Of a stretch of 64,000 nt of DNA, positions 7,428 to 16,251 are shown piece after piece; the stretch's first letter is position 1, and every line of letters starts with the position of its first letter. Position numbers and translations under genes: made by a program. The notes below the pieces were generated by a model that ran no database searches, was not told the DNA's origin, and saw only the letters and a list, made by a program, of their open reading frames with translations. The stretch comes from Sterolibacterium sp. (GTDB taxonomy: Bacteria > Pseudomonadota > Gammaproteobacteria > Burkholderiales > Rhodocyclaceae): NCBI GenBank assembly GCA_018061005.1, contig JAGOVA010000007.1, positions 1 to 64,000 on the forward strand, written 5' to 3'.

Positions 7428-8261
7428 TCAGCTGCCGGTAAACACCGGTTTGCGTTTTTCCTTGAAGGCGCGCATGCCTTCTTTGGCATCGTTGCTGCCG
7501 AGCACGCTCCAGCCGAGGACTTCTTCGTTGGCCAGTGCCTCCTGCTCGCTCAGCCAGTGACCATTTTCGCGCAGGGAACGGGTGATGGCGCGCACCGACA
7601 AAGGGCCGTTCTCGCAAATCTGCGCGGCCATATTCATCGCTTCGGCCAATGCCTGGCCATGCGGCACGACCTTGTTGATGAGGCCGAAGCGCAAGGCTTC
7701 CTGTGCGGTAATGTGACGGCCCAGCAGCAACATTTCGGCGGCCAGACAATACGGAATCTGGCGGCGCAGGCGGATGGTCGAGCCGCCCAGCGGAAACAGG
7801 CCACGCTGGACTTCGGTGATGCCCAGCGTGGCATCTTCGGCGGCCACACGCAGGTCGGTACCCTGCAGGATTTCCGTGCCGCCCGCCAGCGCATAACCTT
7901 CGACGGCCAGAATCACCGGTTTCATCGGTGGGTTGTGGCGCAGCAATGCCTGCCAGTGCAGGTCTGGAACGTCTTGCATCAAGCGGCGGATTTCATCGAC
8001 ATCCTCGCCACCCTCACCACCCTCGCCACCATTGGGCCCCGCCTTGAGATCCATGCCCGCACAAAAAGTGTCGCCCTGGCCGGTGAGTACCGCGCAGAGC
8101 AGTTCGTCATCGCGGTCGAGCAGCCGCCAGGCCTGGTACATGCCGATCAGCATGGCCGGGGTCAGTGCATTTTTGGCTTCAGGCCGTGCCAGGGTCACGA
8201 CGAGGATTTTTCCGTGCTTTTCAACGATGCAGTTTTTGGTGCTGATGGCGAGTCTGGACAT
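7428..8261 (-). CDS. Enoyl-CoA hydratase/isomerase (crotonase) family protein
   Basis: The protein has 277 residues from MSRLAIST, which has AGGGGG before the ATG. The frame stays open far upstream, but that part is antisense to the TonB receptor and is discarded. The crotonase oxyanion-hole blocks are visible: CAGMDLKAG near residue 68 and EGYALAGGTEILQGTDLRVA near 120. The hydratase Glu position reads TEVQRGLFPLGG. Members hydrate, isomerise or otherwise process enoyl-CoA thioesters. The active-site Glu pair is not obvious, so isomerase or another crotonase activity is possible. It is first gene of a two-gene leftward operon with the alkene reductase. A Gly/Glu repeat (GGEGGEGGED) sits in a loop. 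Confidence 0.87.
   Translation of the reverse strand: MSRLAISTKNCIVEKHGKILVVTLARPEAKNALTPAMLIGMYQAWRLLDRDDELLCAVLTGQGDTFCAGMDLKAGPNGGEGGEGGEDVDEIRRLMQDVPDLHWQALLRHNPPMKPVILAVEGYALAGGTEILQGTDLRVAAEDATLGITEVQRGLFPLGGSTIRLRRQIPYCLAAEMLLLGRHITAQEALRFGLINKVVPHGQALAEAMNMAAQICENGPLSVRAITRSLRENGHWLSEQEALANEEVLGWSVLGSNDAKEGMRAFKEKRKPVFTGS
8004..8030. repeat. Nine-base in-frame tandem repeat in the crotonase gene
   Basis: Three copies of CTCGCCACC, the middle one CTCACCACC, lie in the coding frame and encode Gly-Gly-Glu units in a surface loop between the oxyanion-hole blocks. A multiple of three keeps the frame, so copy number could vary without loss of the enzyme. Confidence 0.6.
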
Positions 8262-8375
8262 CCTGATACCCCCTGGCCTGATTTCAGAAAACATCATTGT
8301 ATCCCGCGCAATGTGGTAGGGTTTTCTTGGTAGCTGGACATTTTCACTATAACTAAATGCAGATGGAGAGCGCGC

Positions 8376-10595
8376 ATGGAACGCAAACCGGATCGGGTCA
8401 CGAGTAGTTGCAGGCAACGGATATCTTCCACGGGGTTTCGGCAATCCACACTGACCCTTGCACTGGCTGGGGTGGTCAGTGGTTATGCGGGCATGGCGTG
8501 GGCGGATCAAACAGCCGAGCGCGCAACTTCCGCCGCAGCCACCACTGCTACCACTGCTACCACTGCTACCGCGCAGTTGGAAGAAGTTGTCGTCACCGCG
8601 CAAAAGCGCAAGGAGCCGCTGCAGAAAACCCCGATCGCCATCACGGCGCTGACGGCTCGCGATCTGGAAACGATGCGGATCGATAACCTGATGGATCTGA
8701 CCAACAAGATGCCGTCGGTCAATATCGTGCCATTCACGGGCAACCGTGCTGCGCCCAATCTTTCCATCCGGGGCATGAGCAACAACGATTCCCAATCGAC
8801 CAAGGACAGTGCTTTCGGCATTTACATCGATGGCGTGCCGATTGGTCGTGGCGTGGGGCTGGCTTCGGATATCGCCGATCTGGAACGTGTCGAGGTGCTG
8901 CGCGGCCCGCAAGGTACGCTCTATGGGCGCAACACCACGGCGGGGGCGATCAACTTTATTACCGTCAAACCCGAGCGCGAGTTTTCTTTCGAGCAGACGC
9001 TCACGGCGGGTAATCACGGCCTGGTGGCGGGCAAGACGCGCATTAATGTGCCGCTGTCAGACCAGCTTTACACGCGGTTTTCTTACCTGCGTTCATCGAA
9101 AGATGGCTGGGTGAAAAACCGGAACACGACCCTGCCCAATCAGACCGATTTCAACAATGATGACAACGAGGCCGCCCGCCTGGCGGTGCGCCTGCTGGCG
9201 ACAGATCACTTCAAGGCCGACCTGAGTTTCGATCATTCGAAGATGACTTACGGCAACATCTTCTTTCAGCGAATTGGCGGCGCAACCGCCGTGCCGGGTC
9301 GTCAGGAGTCGACCGCCAATCCGAAAGGCCTGTCGCCCAGCCAGACCAAAATTGATGGTCAGAACCTGACCCTGAGCTGGAAGCTCGACGCGCTTGAGCT
9401 GAAGTCGATTACCGCCGGGCGCAAGATGAGCAATCGCCTGAGCCAGAGTTATATCGACTTGTTTACCCAGACGGGCGACCAGAATCAGGATCAGTTTTCG
9501 CAGGAATTCCAGGCGGTTGGCGATGCCTGGAATCATCGTCTCGAATATGCAGCGGGGCTGTTCTATTACAAGGAAAATGCGGACGAATACACCAAGTCAG
9601 ATTACGGTGGGCCGATGGTGGATGTCTGGCGGGTGAAGTCAGAATCGAAATCTACCGCGCTGTACGGCCAGGCCACCTGGAAACCGCCGGTGCTGGAAGA
9701 CCGGCTGCGGCTGACGGTCGGCGTGCGCCAGACCCACGATCAGCGCATGGCCACCAAGAGCTTCATCGTCAGCGGTTTCATGCCAGCATCCAATGGCGCC
9801 ATCGTGGCGGGCGATCGTAGTTTCAACAAATTTACGCCAACCTACACCGTCGATTACGCCTTCACCGATGACATCAACGGTTATGCCAAGATCGCCAACG
9901 GTTATCGCGCCGGTGGCTTCAATACGCGCAGTCCGTATTCCAGCTTTGGCAATGGCTTCAATCCGGAAAATGTGCGTTCGACCGAAATCGGCCTGAAGAC
10001 CAACCTGTTTGAACGCAGGCTGCGCCTCAATGCGGCGGCTTTCGTCAATCGGTTTGCCAACCTGCAGGTCGACCAGCAACGTACCCCGGCCATCTTTACC
10101 GATACGCTGAACGCAGGCAAGGCGCGTATCCAGGGGGCTGAGATCGAGCTGAATGCCTTGGTGGGGCAGGGGCTGACGGCCAACCTCTTTTACACCTGGC
10201 TACAGTCAGAATACGAAACCTATATTGATAACGGCATCAATATCGCCGCGATCCGGCATTTGCCCAATTCGCCGAAAGGACAGGCTGGCGTTGGCTTGCG
10301 CTACGATGGCCCGCGCATCGGTTATGGCAAGCTGGCGGCCAGCCTTGATTACAAATGGCAGAGCAGGCTCTACGCGGGGCCGGCCAACGATACGCGAACC
10401 AATGGTTACGGGCTGTGGGATGGGCGTATCCAGTTGGGTAACATCGCCTTGTCGCAAGGCACGCTGCGCGTCGCTCTATGGGGTAAAAACCTGGCCAACA
10501 AGGAATACCGGCGTGCCACCACCAACTTGGGGGTGCTCAGCGCGCAATACGGCGAGCCGCGTATGCTGGGAATCGACGTGACGTACGACTATTGA
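8376..10595 (+). CDS. TonB-dependent outer membrane receptor
   Basis: The protein has 739 residues. Its signal peptide is long, with a basic N-region, a hydrophobic core around 25-42 and likely cleavage after AWA (residue 43). A TonB box (LEEVVVTAQK) follows near residue 70, after an Ala/Thr linker. The plug has GPQGTLYGRNTTAGAINFITVKP, and the beta barrel ends in an aromatic residue (DVTYDY). Barrel strands such as NPENVRSTEIGLKT place it in the broad group related to IroN/FyuA-like and hydrophobic-substrate receptors. Substrate cannot be named from sequence. It is divergent from the crotonase-reductase operon across 114 bp and may import its substrate. A terminator follows the stop. Confidence 0.92.
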   Translation: MERKPDRVTSSCRQRISSTGFRQSTLTLALAGVVSGYAGMAWADQTAERATSAAATTATTATTATAQLEEVVVTAQKRKEPLQKTPIAITALTARDLETMRIDNLMDLTNKMPSVNIVPFTGNRAAPNLSIRGMSNNDSQSTKDSAFGIYIDGVPIGRGVGLASDIADLERVEVLRGPQGTLYGRNTTAGAINFITVKPEREFSFEQTLTAGNHGLVAGKTRINVPLSDQLYTRFSYLRSSKDGWVKNRNTTLPNQTDFNNDDNEAARLAVRLLATDHFKADLSFDHSKMTYGNIFFQRIGGATAVPGRQESTANPKGLSPSQTKIDGQNLTLSWKLDALELKSITAGRKMSNRLSQSYIDLFTQTGDQNQDQFSQEFQAVGDAWNHRLEYAAGLFYYKENADEYTKSDYGGPMVDVWRVKSESKSTALYGQATWKPPVLEDRLRLTVGVRQTHDQRMATKSFIVSGFMPASNGAIVAGDRSFNKFTPTYTVDYAFTDDINGYAKIANGYRAGGFNTRSPYSSFGNGFNPENVRSTEIGLKTNLFERRLRLNAAAFVNRFANLQVDQQRTPAIFTDTLNAGKARIQGAEIELNALVGQGLTANLFYTWLQSEYETYIDNGINIAAIRHLPNSPKGQAGVGLRYDGPRIGYGKLAASLDYKWQSRLYAGPANDTRTNGYGLWDGRIQLGNIALSQGTLRVALWGKNLANKEYRRATTNLGVLSAQYGEPRMLGIDVTYDY
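8541..8570 (+). repeat. ACCACTGCT tandem repeat in the receptor linker
   Basis: Three and a third copies of ACCACTGCT encode a Thr-Thr-Ala linker between the signal peptide and the TonB box. The unit is a whole number of codons, so slippage would change linker length only. Confidence 0.65.
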
Positions 10596-10617
10596 GTCGA
10601 GCTTCCCCCAACCAGAC

Positions 10618-10640
10618 AGGGCTCCGCAAGGAGCCTTGTT
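10618..10640 (+). terminator. Terminator of the TonB receptor gene
   Basis: Arms GGCTCC/GGAGCC with a GCAA tetraloop are followed by TTGTTGCTTT, 25 bp after the receptor stop codon. The U-tract is interrupted, but the tetraloop hairpin is a strong one. Confidence 0.65.
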
Positions 10641-10689
10641 GCTTTGTGGGTAGAAGGGTGTTGCGCCTGGCCGTAGGGCCGTCGTAAAA

Positions 10690-10718
10690 AACGCCCGCTC
10701 CTTGCGGGAGCGGGCGTT
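10690..10718 (-). terminator. Terminator of the DUF1329 gene
   Basis: Perfect twelve-base arms (AACGCCCGCTCC and its complement) enclose a five-base loop. On the minus strand the hairpin is followed by a T-run, 32 bp after the DUF1329 stop. With the receptor terminator it separates the convergent genes. Confidence 0.8.
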
Positions 10719-10749
10719 GCGGGGTGATCCCTGAAGATGATCAGCAGGA

Positions 10750-12147
10750 TCAGTAGCCGCTGGCCTTCATGTTGTCGTTTGAGTAGAAATCAACATTGCC
10801 GTAGTCCGCTCCCGGCTTGTCGATCGCCAGATGCTGGGGTTTGCCCTGCATAAGATCGAAGGCCGTATAGGTGCCGGCGGTCAGGTCATGATAGAACGCA
10901 CTGCCCTGGGCAAACAGCTTGGGGCCGGGTGCGTAGAAGTTGTTGACCCAGTTGTAACGCCACAGGTTGTTCTGCCCGTCATAGATGTCGGACATCACGA
11001 ACAACCAGGAGTCTTCGTCGGCATACACGACGCGGGTCGGGTACAGGTGGCGATAGCCTTCTTTCAGTTTGCCTTCCAGCACATACACGCGATGCAGTTC
11101 CCAACGCACGAAGTCCGGATTTTCATGGCCAGGCTTGAGCAGGTTGGCATACTTGTTGGCGCCGATATCCTTGGCTTCGAGGCGGAAGTTGTTGTACGGA
11201 ATGTACATTTCCTTCTTGCCCACCAGCTTCCAGTTGTAACGCTCGGCTGAGCCGTTGTACATGCGGACTTCATCCACCACGACGGTGTTCGAAGTGGATG
11301 GGATCGGGCTGTCGAAACCAAAACCCGGTGCCTGACGCACGCGACGTACGGCGGGGATGTACTGCCAGGCCAGACGGGCATCGGCTTCCTGAGTGAAGTT
11401 GTCCATGGTCTTGACCACTTCGCCCTTGTTACGTTCCGGCATGATGGTGACCATCCGCACATAGACGGCGGTTCCCTCAGCCTTCTGGCCGCGTAGCTTG
11501 GGATCGTTGCGGCGGCAGTATTGCGCCATCAGTTGCTGACCCCAGGTGATGTTGCCGTTCGGGTAGACCACGGCGGCATCTTCATCGCGGAATTCCACAT
11601 TTACGAGGGTCGTGAATGTGCCGTTCCAGATCGCCTCGTTACCCGACTTCGGGAACGGGAAGGGAATGGCACCCATGTTGTAGTTGTTCATCCGCTTGCC
11701 GTCGGCGGAAGGCTCGGTTTCTGCGCCGTTCTTGGCAACCACCTTGCAGACGGAATCGTCATAGCGGAAGTCACGGTGCGAGGGGAAGACGTGCATTTTG
11801 AAGGTGTTCGGATACTTCTTGAACATCGCCTTCTGGCCTTCGGAAAGCTTGTCGCCATACTGCGCCATATTTTGCGCGGTAATGGTGAACTGGGCTTTTT
11901 CGCTGGCGTAAGGGTCGGTCGGGTGCTTGCCAATTTCGGCGGTCATGCCGGGGCCAGCCCCCAGCCATTTACCGGTGAATTCGGCAACACCACTGGCCGA
12001 ACCGGCCTTTTCAGCCCCCATGCAGGTGAGTTCCTTGCCTAGTTTGGCAAGCTCTTCAGGGGTGGCCTTGGCGTATGTCGCACCGCTGGCACCCAGCATG
12101 GCGGCGACGGAAAACAGGACTTTCAGCTGCTTGAAACGCATGGTCAT
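10750..12147 (-). CDS. DUF1329 family exported protein
   Basis: The protein has 465 residues with a signal peptide (hydrophobic core at 10-24, likely cut after TYA). It then has the DUF1329 layout: an N-terminal helical part, a MNNYNMGAIPFPFP block near 150, and a C-terminal half rich in aromatic beta strands, including EDSWLFVMSDIYDGQNNLWRY. DUF1329 proteins are periplasmic or outer-membrane-associated relatives of lipoprotein carriers. They often sit in gene clusters for hydrophobic substrates such as sterols or polyesters; that role is inferred from context only. The first ATG is chosen because GGAGGAG lies nine bases upstream. It stands alone, with a strong terminator after it. Confidence 0.85.
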   Translation of the reverse strand: MTMRFKQLKVLFSVAAMLGASGATYAKATPEELAKLGKELTCMGAEKAGSASGVAEFTGKWLGAGPGMTAEIGKHPTDPYASEKAQFTITAQNMAQYGDKLSEGQKAMFKKYPNTFKMHVFPSHRDFRYDDSVCKVVAKNGAETEPSADGKRMNNYNMGAIPFPFPKSGNEAIWNGTFTTLVNVEFRDEDAAVVYPNGNITWGQQLMAQYCRRNDPKLRGQKAEGTAVYVRMVTIMPERNKGEVVKTMDNFTQEADARLAWQYIPAVRRVRQAPGFGFDSPIPSTSNTVVVDEVRMYNGSAERYNWKLVGKKEMYIPYNNFRLEAKDIGANKYANLLKPGHENPDFVRWELHRVYVLEGKLKEGYRHLYPTRVVYADEDSWLFVMSDIYDGQNNLWRYNWVNNFYAPGPKLFAQGSAFYHDLTAGTYTAFDLMQGKPQHLAIDKPGADYGNVDFYSNDNMKASGY

Positions 12148-12346
12148 TACGATGCTCCTCCGAGTATATGAATTTTTATTTATGCCACCGCACCACAGAT
12201 CGACAATAACACAGCACTACCTATGGGGCACCATCGGTTGCAACGCCCGTTGTTTGAAACGGGGAACGTCAATTCTAACGATCTTTTGCGGTGTCGGTAG
12301 CAAAAAAACACATGCAGGCGCATCGGTCTTCGGTGCCAGCGTGAAA

Positions 12347-12378
12347 CTCCGGCGGTGGCTGAGCGCGCGCCGCCGGAG
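12347..12378 (-). terminator. Possible terminator after the CruF-like gene
   Basis: Perfect nine-base arms CTCCGGCGG/CCGCCGGAG with a 14-base loop lie 14 bp after the stop of the leftward CruF-like gene. Only a short TTT follows, so it may be a weak or Rho-assisted terminator. Confidence 0.45.
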
Positions 12379-12391
12379 GATACTGGCAGGG

Positions 12392-13402
12392 TCAGCGCGC
12401 CTGCTGGCTCGCGGCGGCCTGCGCCATGCCATGCCCGACCGGATGCGGGTGATAACCCTGGCGTTCTAGCAGCACCTTGATCAGTACGATGAGGATCACC
12501 CCCCCCGGGCCGAACAGGCCGTAGGTGATGACATCATCGCGCTGCTGCATGAGAATTTCCTGCGACATGTAATTGGTAAACCAGGTGGCATAGAGTGCCA
12601 GCGGGATGTAGATGTCGAGGTACTTTGAGCGCACATGGCGTTTCGAGGGCGTGGTCTGGAGGATGAAGACCCAGGCGACCATCATGGTAAAGCCGCAGAT
12701 CCACCAGCCGAGGAAGTTGGTGATCGGCTCGCCGCTGCCTTCCAGCCACGGATAAACGCCGCCGTTCACATGCCAGGTGAAGTTGCCGGCCTCGACCGAG
12801 ATCGGATCGACGATGAAATCCAGCACGACACAGAACAGTCCGCCGAGGGTGGAAATCAGGGAAATGTTGAACAGTCGCTTCCACAGCGAGGTTTCTGCGC
12901 CCATTTTTTCGCTGGGCAGCAGGTAGAGCACCATGTAGAAGGCCGGATAGGCGAAGGATTCCCAGCCCATCGCCACCACCCAGGGAACACCGAGGAAATG
13001 GCCTTGCAGCAAGGTGTCGTTGTAGTGATAGGGGCCGAAGATGCCGCCGCCGGAGAAATTGGTGCCGAGGTATTCATAGAACCAGGCAATGAGGAAGCCG
13101 ACGCCGATACAGGCCACCGTGCGTGCCCAGCCCTTGACCACGCTGGAATGCCAGACGACGATGCCGATACCGATAAAGGTCATCCACACATTGGTGAAGA
13201 TCTGCGGCTGGGTTTGTGGGTTGAGCTTTGCGGTTTCCCACCAGATCTGCATCTGCTCGGGACCATAGGCCAGGCGCAGGCCGAACAGCAGCAGGGGGAT
13301 GCCCAGTGCGCCGATCAGGCTGAGGAAGAAGACGCGGCGGCCACGGTCGGCCTGTTCCAGCGTGTAGCCGTAGGCCGGCTGGAGAGTGGAAGTGGAGTTC
13401 AT
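12392..13402 (-). CDS. CruF/carotenoid biosynthesis-like integral membrane protein
   Basis: The protein has 336 residues from MNSTSTLQP, with about eight hydrophobic segments. Motifs GPYHYND, GVPWVVAMGWESFAYP, DFIVDPISVEAG and PITNFLGWW match the membrane family that includes CruF-type carotenoid hydratases, where the Asp-x-x-x-Asp-Pro and Asn-Phe-Leu-Gly-Trp positions are conserved. No other carotenoid genes are in the window, so carotenoid synthesis is not supported by context. A role with the neighbouring lipoprotein and DUF1329 protein in handling a hydrophobic compound is possible (inference). The ATG has only a weak GGA upstream. It lies 38 bp after the lipoprotein gene and is probably co-transcribed with it. 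Confidence 0.72.
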   Translation of the reverse strand: MNSTSTLQPAYGYTLEQADRGRRVFFLSLIGALGIPLLLFGLRLAYGPEQMQIWWETAKLNPQTQPQIFTNVWMTFIGIGIVVWHSSVVKGWARTVACIGVGFLIAWFYEYLGTNFSGGGIFGPYHYNDTLLQGHFLGVPWVVAMGWESFAYPAFYMVLYLLPSEKMGAETSLWKRLFNISLISTLGGLFCVVLDFIVDPISVEAGNFTWHVNGGVYPWLEGSGEPITNFLGWWICGFTMMVAWVFILQTTPSKRHVRSKYLDIYIPLALYATWFTNYMSQEILMQQRDDVITYGLFGPGGVILIVLIKVLLERQGYHPHPVGHGMAQAAASQQAR

Positions 13403-13440
13403 GATATTCCGTCCAATAAATGAGGGATGGTCGCGAGGGA

Positions 13441-13845
13441 TTACCAACGCTGGTGGGAGGTGAGTTGGTCGCGCACCAGGGTCGGTGCTTCGGCGACTTG
13501 CCAGGCACCATTCACGCTATCGACCACGACATACTGGATCTGCGAAACTTTGTAACCCCCTTTGACGTGGGTTTCATCCGGCGTTTTGTAGGCAATCTGG
13601 CCGGTCACCCGCACGCGATTCGGGTTGCCGTTTTCAGCAACGGTGGAAATCACATGCTGGTTGAACAGATAGCCCTGATCACGCAGGGTTTTCAGAATAT
13701 CGGGGCGGGAGGCCAGATCCCTGCCAACGGCGGTCGAACAGCCGGTGGCGGTCAGTGCCATGCAACTACCCAGGCCGATGGTCGCCGCTACCAGCCAGCG
13801 CCGGGTCAGATTGCCCAGGCGGGGGCGAGAGAGGACAATGCTCAT
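13441..13845 (-). CDS. Hypothetical lipoprotein
   Basis: The protein has 134 residues. A basic N-terminus (RPRLGNLTRRW) and a hydrophobic stretch end in LTATGCS, a plausible lipobox with Cys36, so it is probably attached to a membrane. The mature part is about 98 residues of mixed strands with no family I recognise (VTGQIAYKTPDETHVKGGY). It precedes the CruF-like gene by 38 bp in the same direction and may be its partner. It is divergent from a thioesterase gene across 139 bp. Confidence 0.7.
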   Translation of the reverse strand: MSIVLSRPRLGNLTRRWLVAATIGLGSCMALTATGCSTAVGRDLASRPDILKTLRDQGYLFNQHVISTVAENGNPNRVRVTGQIAYKTPDETHVKGGYKVSQIQYVVVDSVNGAWQVAEAPTLVRDQLTSHQRW

Positions 13846-13984
13846 TTTTGCTCCTTTCAGGAAATCACAGCGGTCATCAAAAAGCGTTTGATTTTATTGG
13901 AAATGCCTCGCTACGCCCAAACGGGATTGCCCGATATGGTGCTTATGGTGCTTGAAGCGGCGGCTCGATGGAGGAAAGTGCCCC

Positions 13985-14434
13985 ATGCCTCACAGCAAAC
14001 CGGATCCCCGCCTGCGGGATGTCACCCGCTATCCTTTCGCCATGACGATCGCCCCGCGCTTTGCCGACATGGATATCCTCCGGCATCTCAATCATCTCGC
14101 GCTGGCTGAGTTTCATGAGGAAGCCCGCACCCGCTTCTTCATGACGTTGCTGGGTGAAGATTTCCTGTTTCGCAAACGCGAATATCGTCTGTTGCCCGTA
14201 TGCACCACCTATGATTATCTGCATGAAGCCCATTACCCGCAGCTACTGGAAGCCTGCGCGGGTGTGGCGCACATTGGTCATACCTCGTTTACGGTCGCCA
14301 TGGCACTGTTTCAGAGCGGTCGTTGCGTCTGTCTGTCGAATGCAGTCACCGTTCATGTCACGGTGGATGGTGCATCCCCCCTGCCTGCCGAGCTGCGTGC
14401 CTGCCTGCAACGTGGCCTGCTGCGCGACGCATAA
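13985..14434 (+). CDS. Hot-dog fold acyl-CoA thioesterase-like protein
   Basis: The protein has 149 residues from MPHSKPD, chosen because GGAGGA lies upstream at normal spacing; an earlier in-frame start at 13952 would place that site inside the gene. The stretch FADMDILRHLNHLALAEFHEE is a 4HBT-type motif in which Asp/Asn-His near the start of the long central helix take part in catalysis. It is followed by the beta strands of the hot-dog fold. These enzymes hydrolyse acyl-CoA thioesters. The substrate is unknown, and the protein could serve the lipid-related genes around it. Confidence 0.78.
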   Translation: MPHSKPDPRLRDVTRYPFAMTIAPRFADMDILRHLNHLALAEFHEEARTRFFMTLLGEDFLFRKREYRLLPVCTTYDYLHEAHYPQLLEACAGVAHIGHTSFTVAMALFQSGRCVCLSNAVTVHVTVDGASPLPAELRACLQRGLLRDA

Positions 14435-14523
14435 AGCGATTTGATACGGACGTGTAATGTGGCATGGTGCGGCATGGCGTGGGCTTGTCGGCTAAACTGT
14501 GTTCTTTTTTCTGCCTGCATCTC

Positions 14524-15345
14524 ATGAAAATCACCTTCCTAGGCGGCGGCAACATGGCCAACGCCCTGATCGGCGGCCTGCGTAAGCAGGGGTTTTCCGC
14601 TGCTGCCATCCAGGTTATTGAACCGCTGGCTGAAAATCGCGAAAAACTGGCCGCCACCTTTGGCGTGCGCTGTTGCCCGACGGCGGATGCGGCTGCCTTG
14701 AATTGCGAGGTGCTGGTGCTGGCCGTCAAGCCGCAACAGATGCGCGAAGCGATGTCGCCTTTGGCCGGACGTTTGCAAAACACCCTGGTCATCAGCATCG
14801 CCGCCGGTTTGCGGTTGACGGATCTCGCGCGCTGGCTGGGTGGTCATCGCCAGTTGGTGCGCTGCATGCCCAATACGCCCGCGCTGATCGGTGCGGGTGT
14901 CACCGGGCTGTATGCCGATCCGGCCGTCAACCGCGAAGGGCGGGATGTGGCCGAAAAAATCCTGCGTGCGGTGGGCAGCACGCTCTGGCTGCAGGACGAA
15001 GCGCAGATGGATGCCGTGACCGCGATTTCCGGGAGCGGCCCGGCCTATGTGTTCTATTTCATCGAAGCCTTGCAGCAGGCCGGGGTCGAACTGGGGCTGG
15101 ATGTGGCCACTGCGCGCCGTCTGGCGGTGGAAACCTTCGTCGGTGCGGCGCATCTGGCCGAGCAGAGCAAGGAAGAGGTTGCGCTGCTGCGCCAGCGGGT
15201 CACCTCCAAAGGCGGCACGACCGCTGCGGCACTCGACGCCTTTGCGGCAAGCGGCATTGCCCAGGCCATCGTGCAGGGTGCCCAGGCGGCCGCAATACGC
15301 GGGCGCGAGCTGGGCGAGGAAATGGGAAAAGAGGGAAAAGAGTGA
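14524..15345 (+). CDS. proC: Pyrroline-5-carboxylate reductase
   Basis: The protein has 273 residues. The N-terminal Rossmann motif ITFLGGGNMANALIGGL binds NAD(P)H. The C-terminal dimer domain carries AISGSGPAYVFYFIEAL and the late TSKGGTTAAALDAF signature of ProC. It makes proline from pyrroline-5-carboxylate in the cytosol. The start MKITF is set by homology to the family N-terminus. It heads a rightward run with yggT (16 bp later) and yggU, an order common in proteobacteria, where yggS often precedes it; yggS is absent here. Confidence 0.96.
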   Translation: MKITFLGGGNMANALIGGLRKQGFSAAAIQVIEPLAENREKLAATFGVRCCPTADAAALNCEVLVLAVKPQQMREAMSPLAGRLQNTLVISIAAGLRLTDLARWLGGHRQLVRCMPNTPALIGAGVTGLYADPAVNREGRDVAEKILRAVGSTLWLQDEAQMDAVTAISGSGPAYVFYFIEALQQAGVELGLDVATARRLAVETFVGAAHLAEQSKEEVALLRQRVTSKGGTTAAALDAFAASGIAQAIVQGAQAAAIRGRELGEEMGKEGKE

Positions 15346-15361
15346 AGGAAAAAGCCGAATC

Positions 15362-15943
15362 ATGCTGATCCAACTACTGCTGCAAATTCTTGACTGGGGC
15401 TTCAGTCTGCTGACGATGGCGTTGCTGACGCGCCTGTTGATGCAGTGGGCGCGGGTGCCGTTCCGCAATCCGCTGGGGCAGTTCGTCATGGCCGTGACGG
15501 ACTGGATCGTCCTCCCCGCCCGTCGTTTGATCCCGGCGGCGGGTGGTGTGGATCTGCCCTGTCTGCTGCTGGCCTGGCTGGCGCAGGCGATGTATCAGGG
15601 CGTGTTCCTCGGCCTCATGATGGCCTCAACCAGCGCGCTGGCACCCGGCGGCTTTTTCATCGTCGCCCTGCTGGCGGCACTGGCGGTGATCCGTCTGGGG
15701 TTGTATCTGCTGATGGGCGTGGTGATCGTCAGCGCCCTGTTTTCCTGGTTCAATCCACATGCCCCGCTGGCACCGCTGCTGGGCTTGATGAGCCGCCCGT
15801 TTCTGGCACCCCTGCAGCGCGTCATTCCGCCGCTGGGCGGTGTCGATTTCAGCCCCATGGCCTTGCTGCTGATCTTGCAGGTATTGCTGGCTGTTCTGGG
15901 GCAAGCACAGTTTCATCTGCTACCGCCGCTGTTTTTGCGATGA
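15362..15943 (+). CDS. YggT family membrane protein
   Basis: The protein has 193 residues in two similar halves. Each half has a hydrophobic segment and an amphipathic stretch with the family motif: NPLGQFVMAVTDWIVLPARRLIP and, in the second half, PLAPLLGLMSRPFLAPLQRVIPP. About four membrane segments are expected. YggT proteins are inner-membrane proteins linked to osmotic stress and to the SepF/YggT group near division genes in other bacteria; the molecular role is not settled. It lies between proC and yggU and overlaps yggU by ATGA. Confidence 0.9.
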   Translation: MLIQLLLQILDWGFSLLTMALLTRLLMQWARVPFRNPLGQFVMAVTDWIVLPARRLIPAAGGVDLPCLLLAWLAQAMYQGVFLGLMMASTSALAPGGFFIVALLAALAVIRLGLYLLMGVVIVSALFSWFNPHAPLAPLLGLMSRPFLAPLQRVIPPLGGVDFSPMALLLILQVLLAVLGQAQFHLLPPLFLR

Positions 15944-16251
15944 ACTGGCTGCGCGTCGGGCGCGAGGGGGTGACCTTGAATTTGCACATACAGCCCGGCG
16001 CGAAAAAAACTGCCGTCGCTGGGCTGCATGGCGATGCGTTGAAAATCCGCCTGGCCGCACCCCCTGTCGATGGCAAGGCGAATGAAGCCCTGTTGAGCTT
16101 TCTGGCCGCGCAGCTGGACGTGGCGAAGCAGCGCGTCGAGCTGATCAGTGGTGCCAGCAGTCGCAGCAAGCGCGTTTACATTGACCAGCTGGATGCGGAC
16201 AGCGTCGCAGCCAGGCTGCTCAGACCGCTTCAGACAAAGGCGGCTGAATAG
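15940..16251 (+). CDS. DUF167/YggU family protein
   Basis: The protein has 103 residues. The family signature is clear: LNLHIQPGAKKTAVAGLHGDALKIRLAAPPVDGKANEAL in short blocks, followed by VELISGASSRSKRVYI. It is a small alpha/beta protein of unknown function found near yggT and proC in many proteobacteria. The ATG overlaps the yggT stop (ATGA), showing translational coupling. Its 3' end overlaps the convergent pyrC' gene by 22 bp. Confidence 0.93.
   Translation: MNWLRVGREGVTLNLHIQPGAKKTAVAGLHGDALKIRLAAPPVDGKANEALLSFLAAQLDVAKQRVELISGASSRSKRVYIDQLDADSVAARLLRPLQTKAAE

Noticed and set aside
8262..9017. Upstream extension of the crotonase frame by about 250 codons
   Set aside because: The extension is antisense to the start of the TonB receptor gene, while MSRLAIST has a proper ribosome site and matches the family start.
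12392..13402. Carotenoid biosynthesis operon
   Set aside because: Only one protein with CruF-like motifs was found; phytoene synthase, desaturase and cyclase genes are absent.
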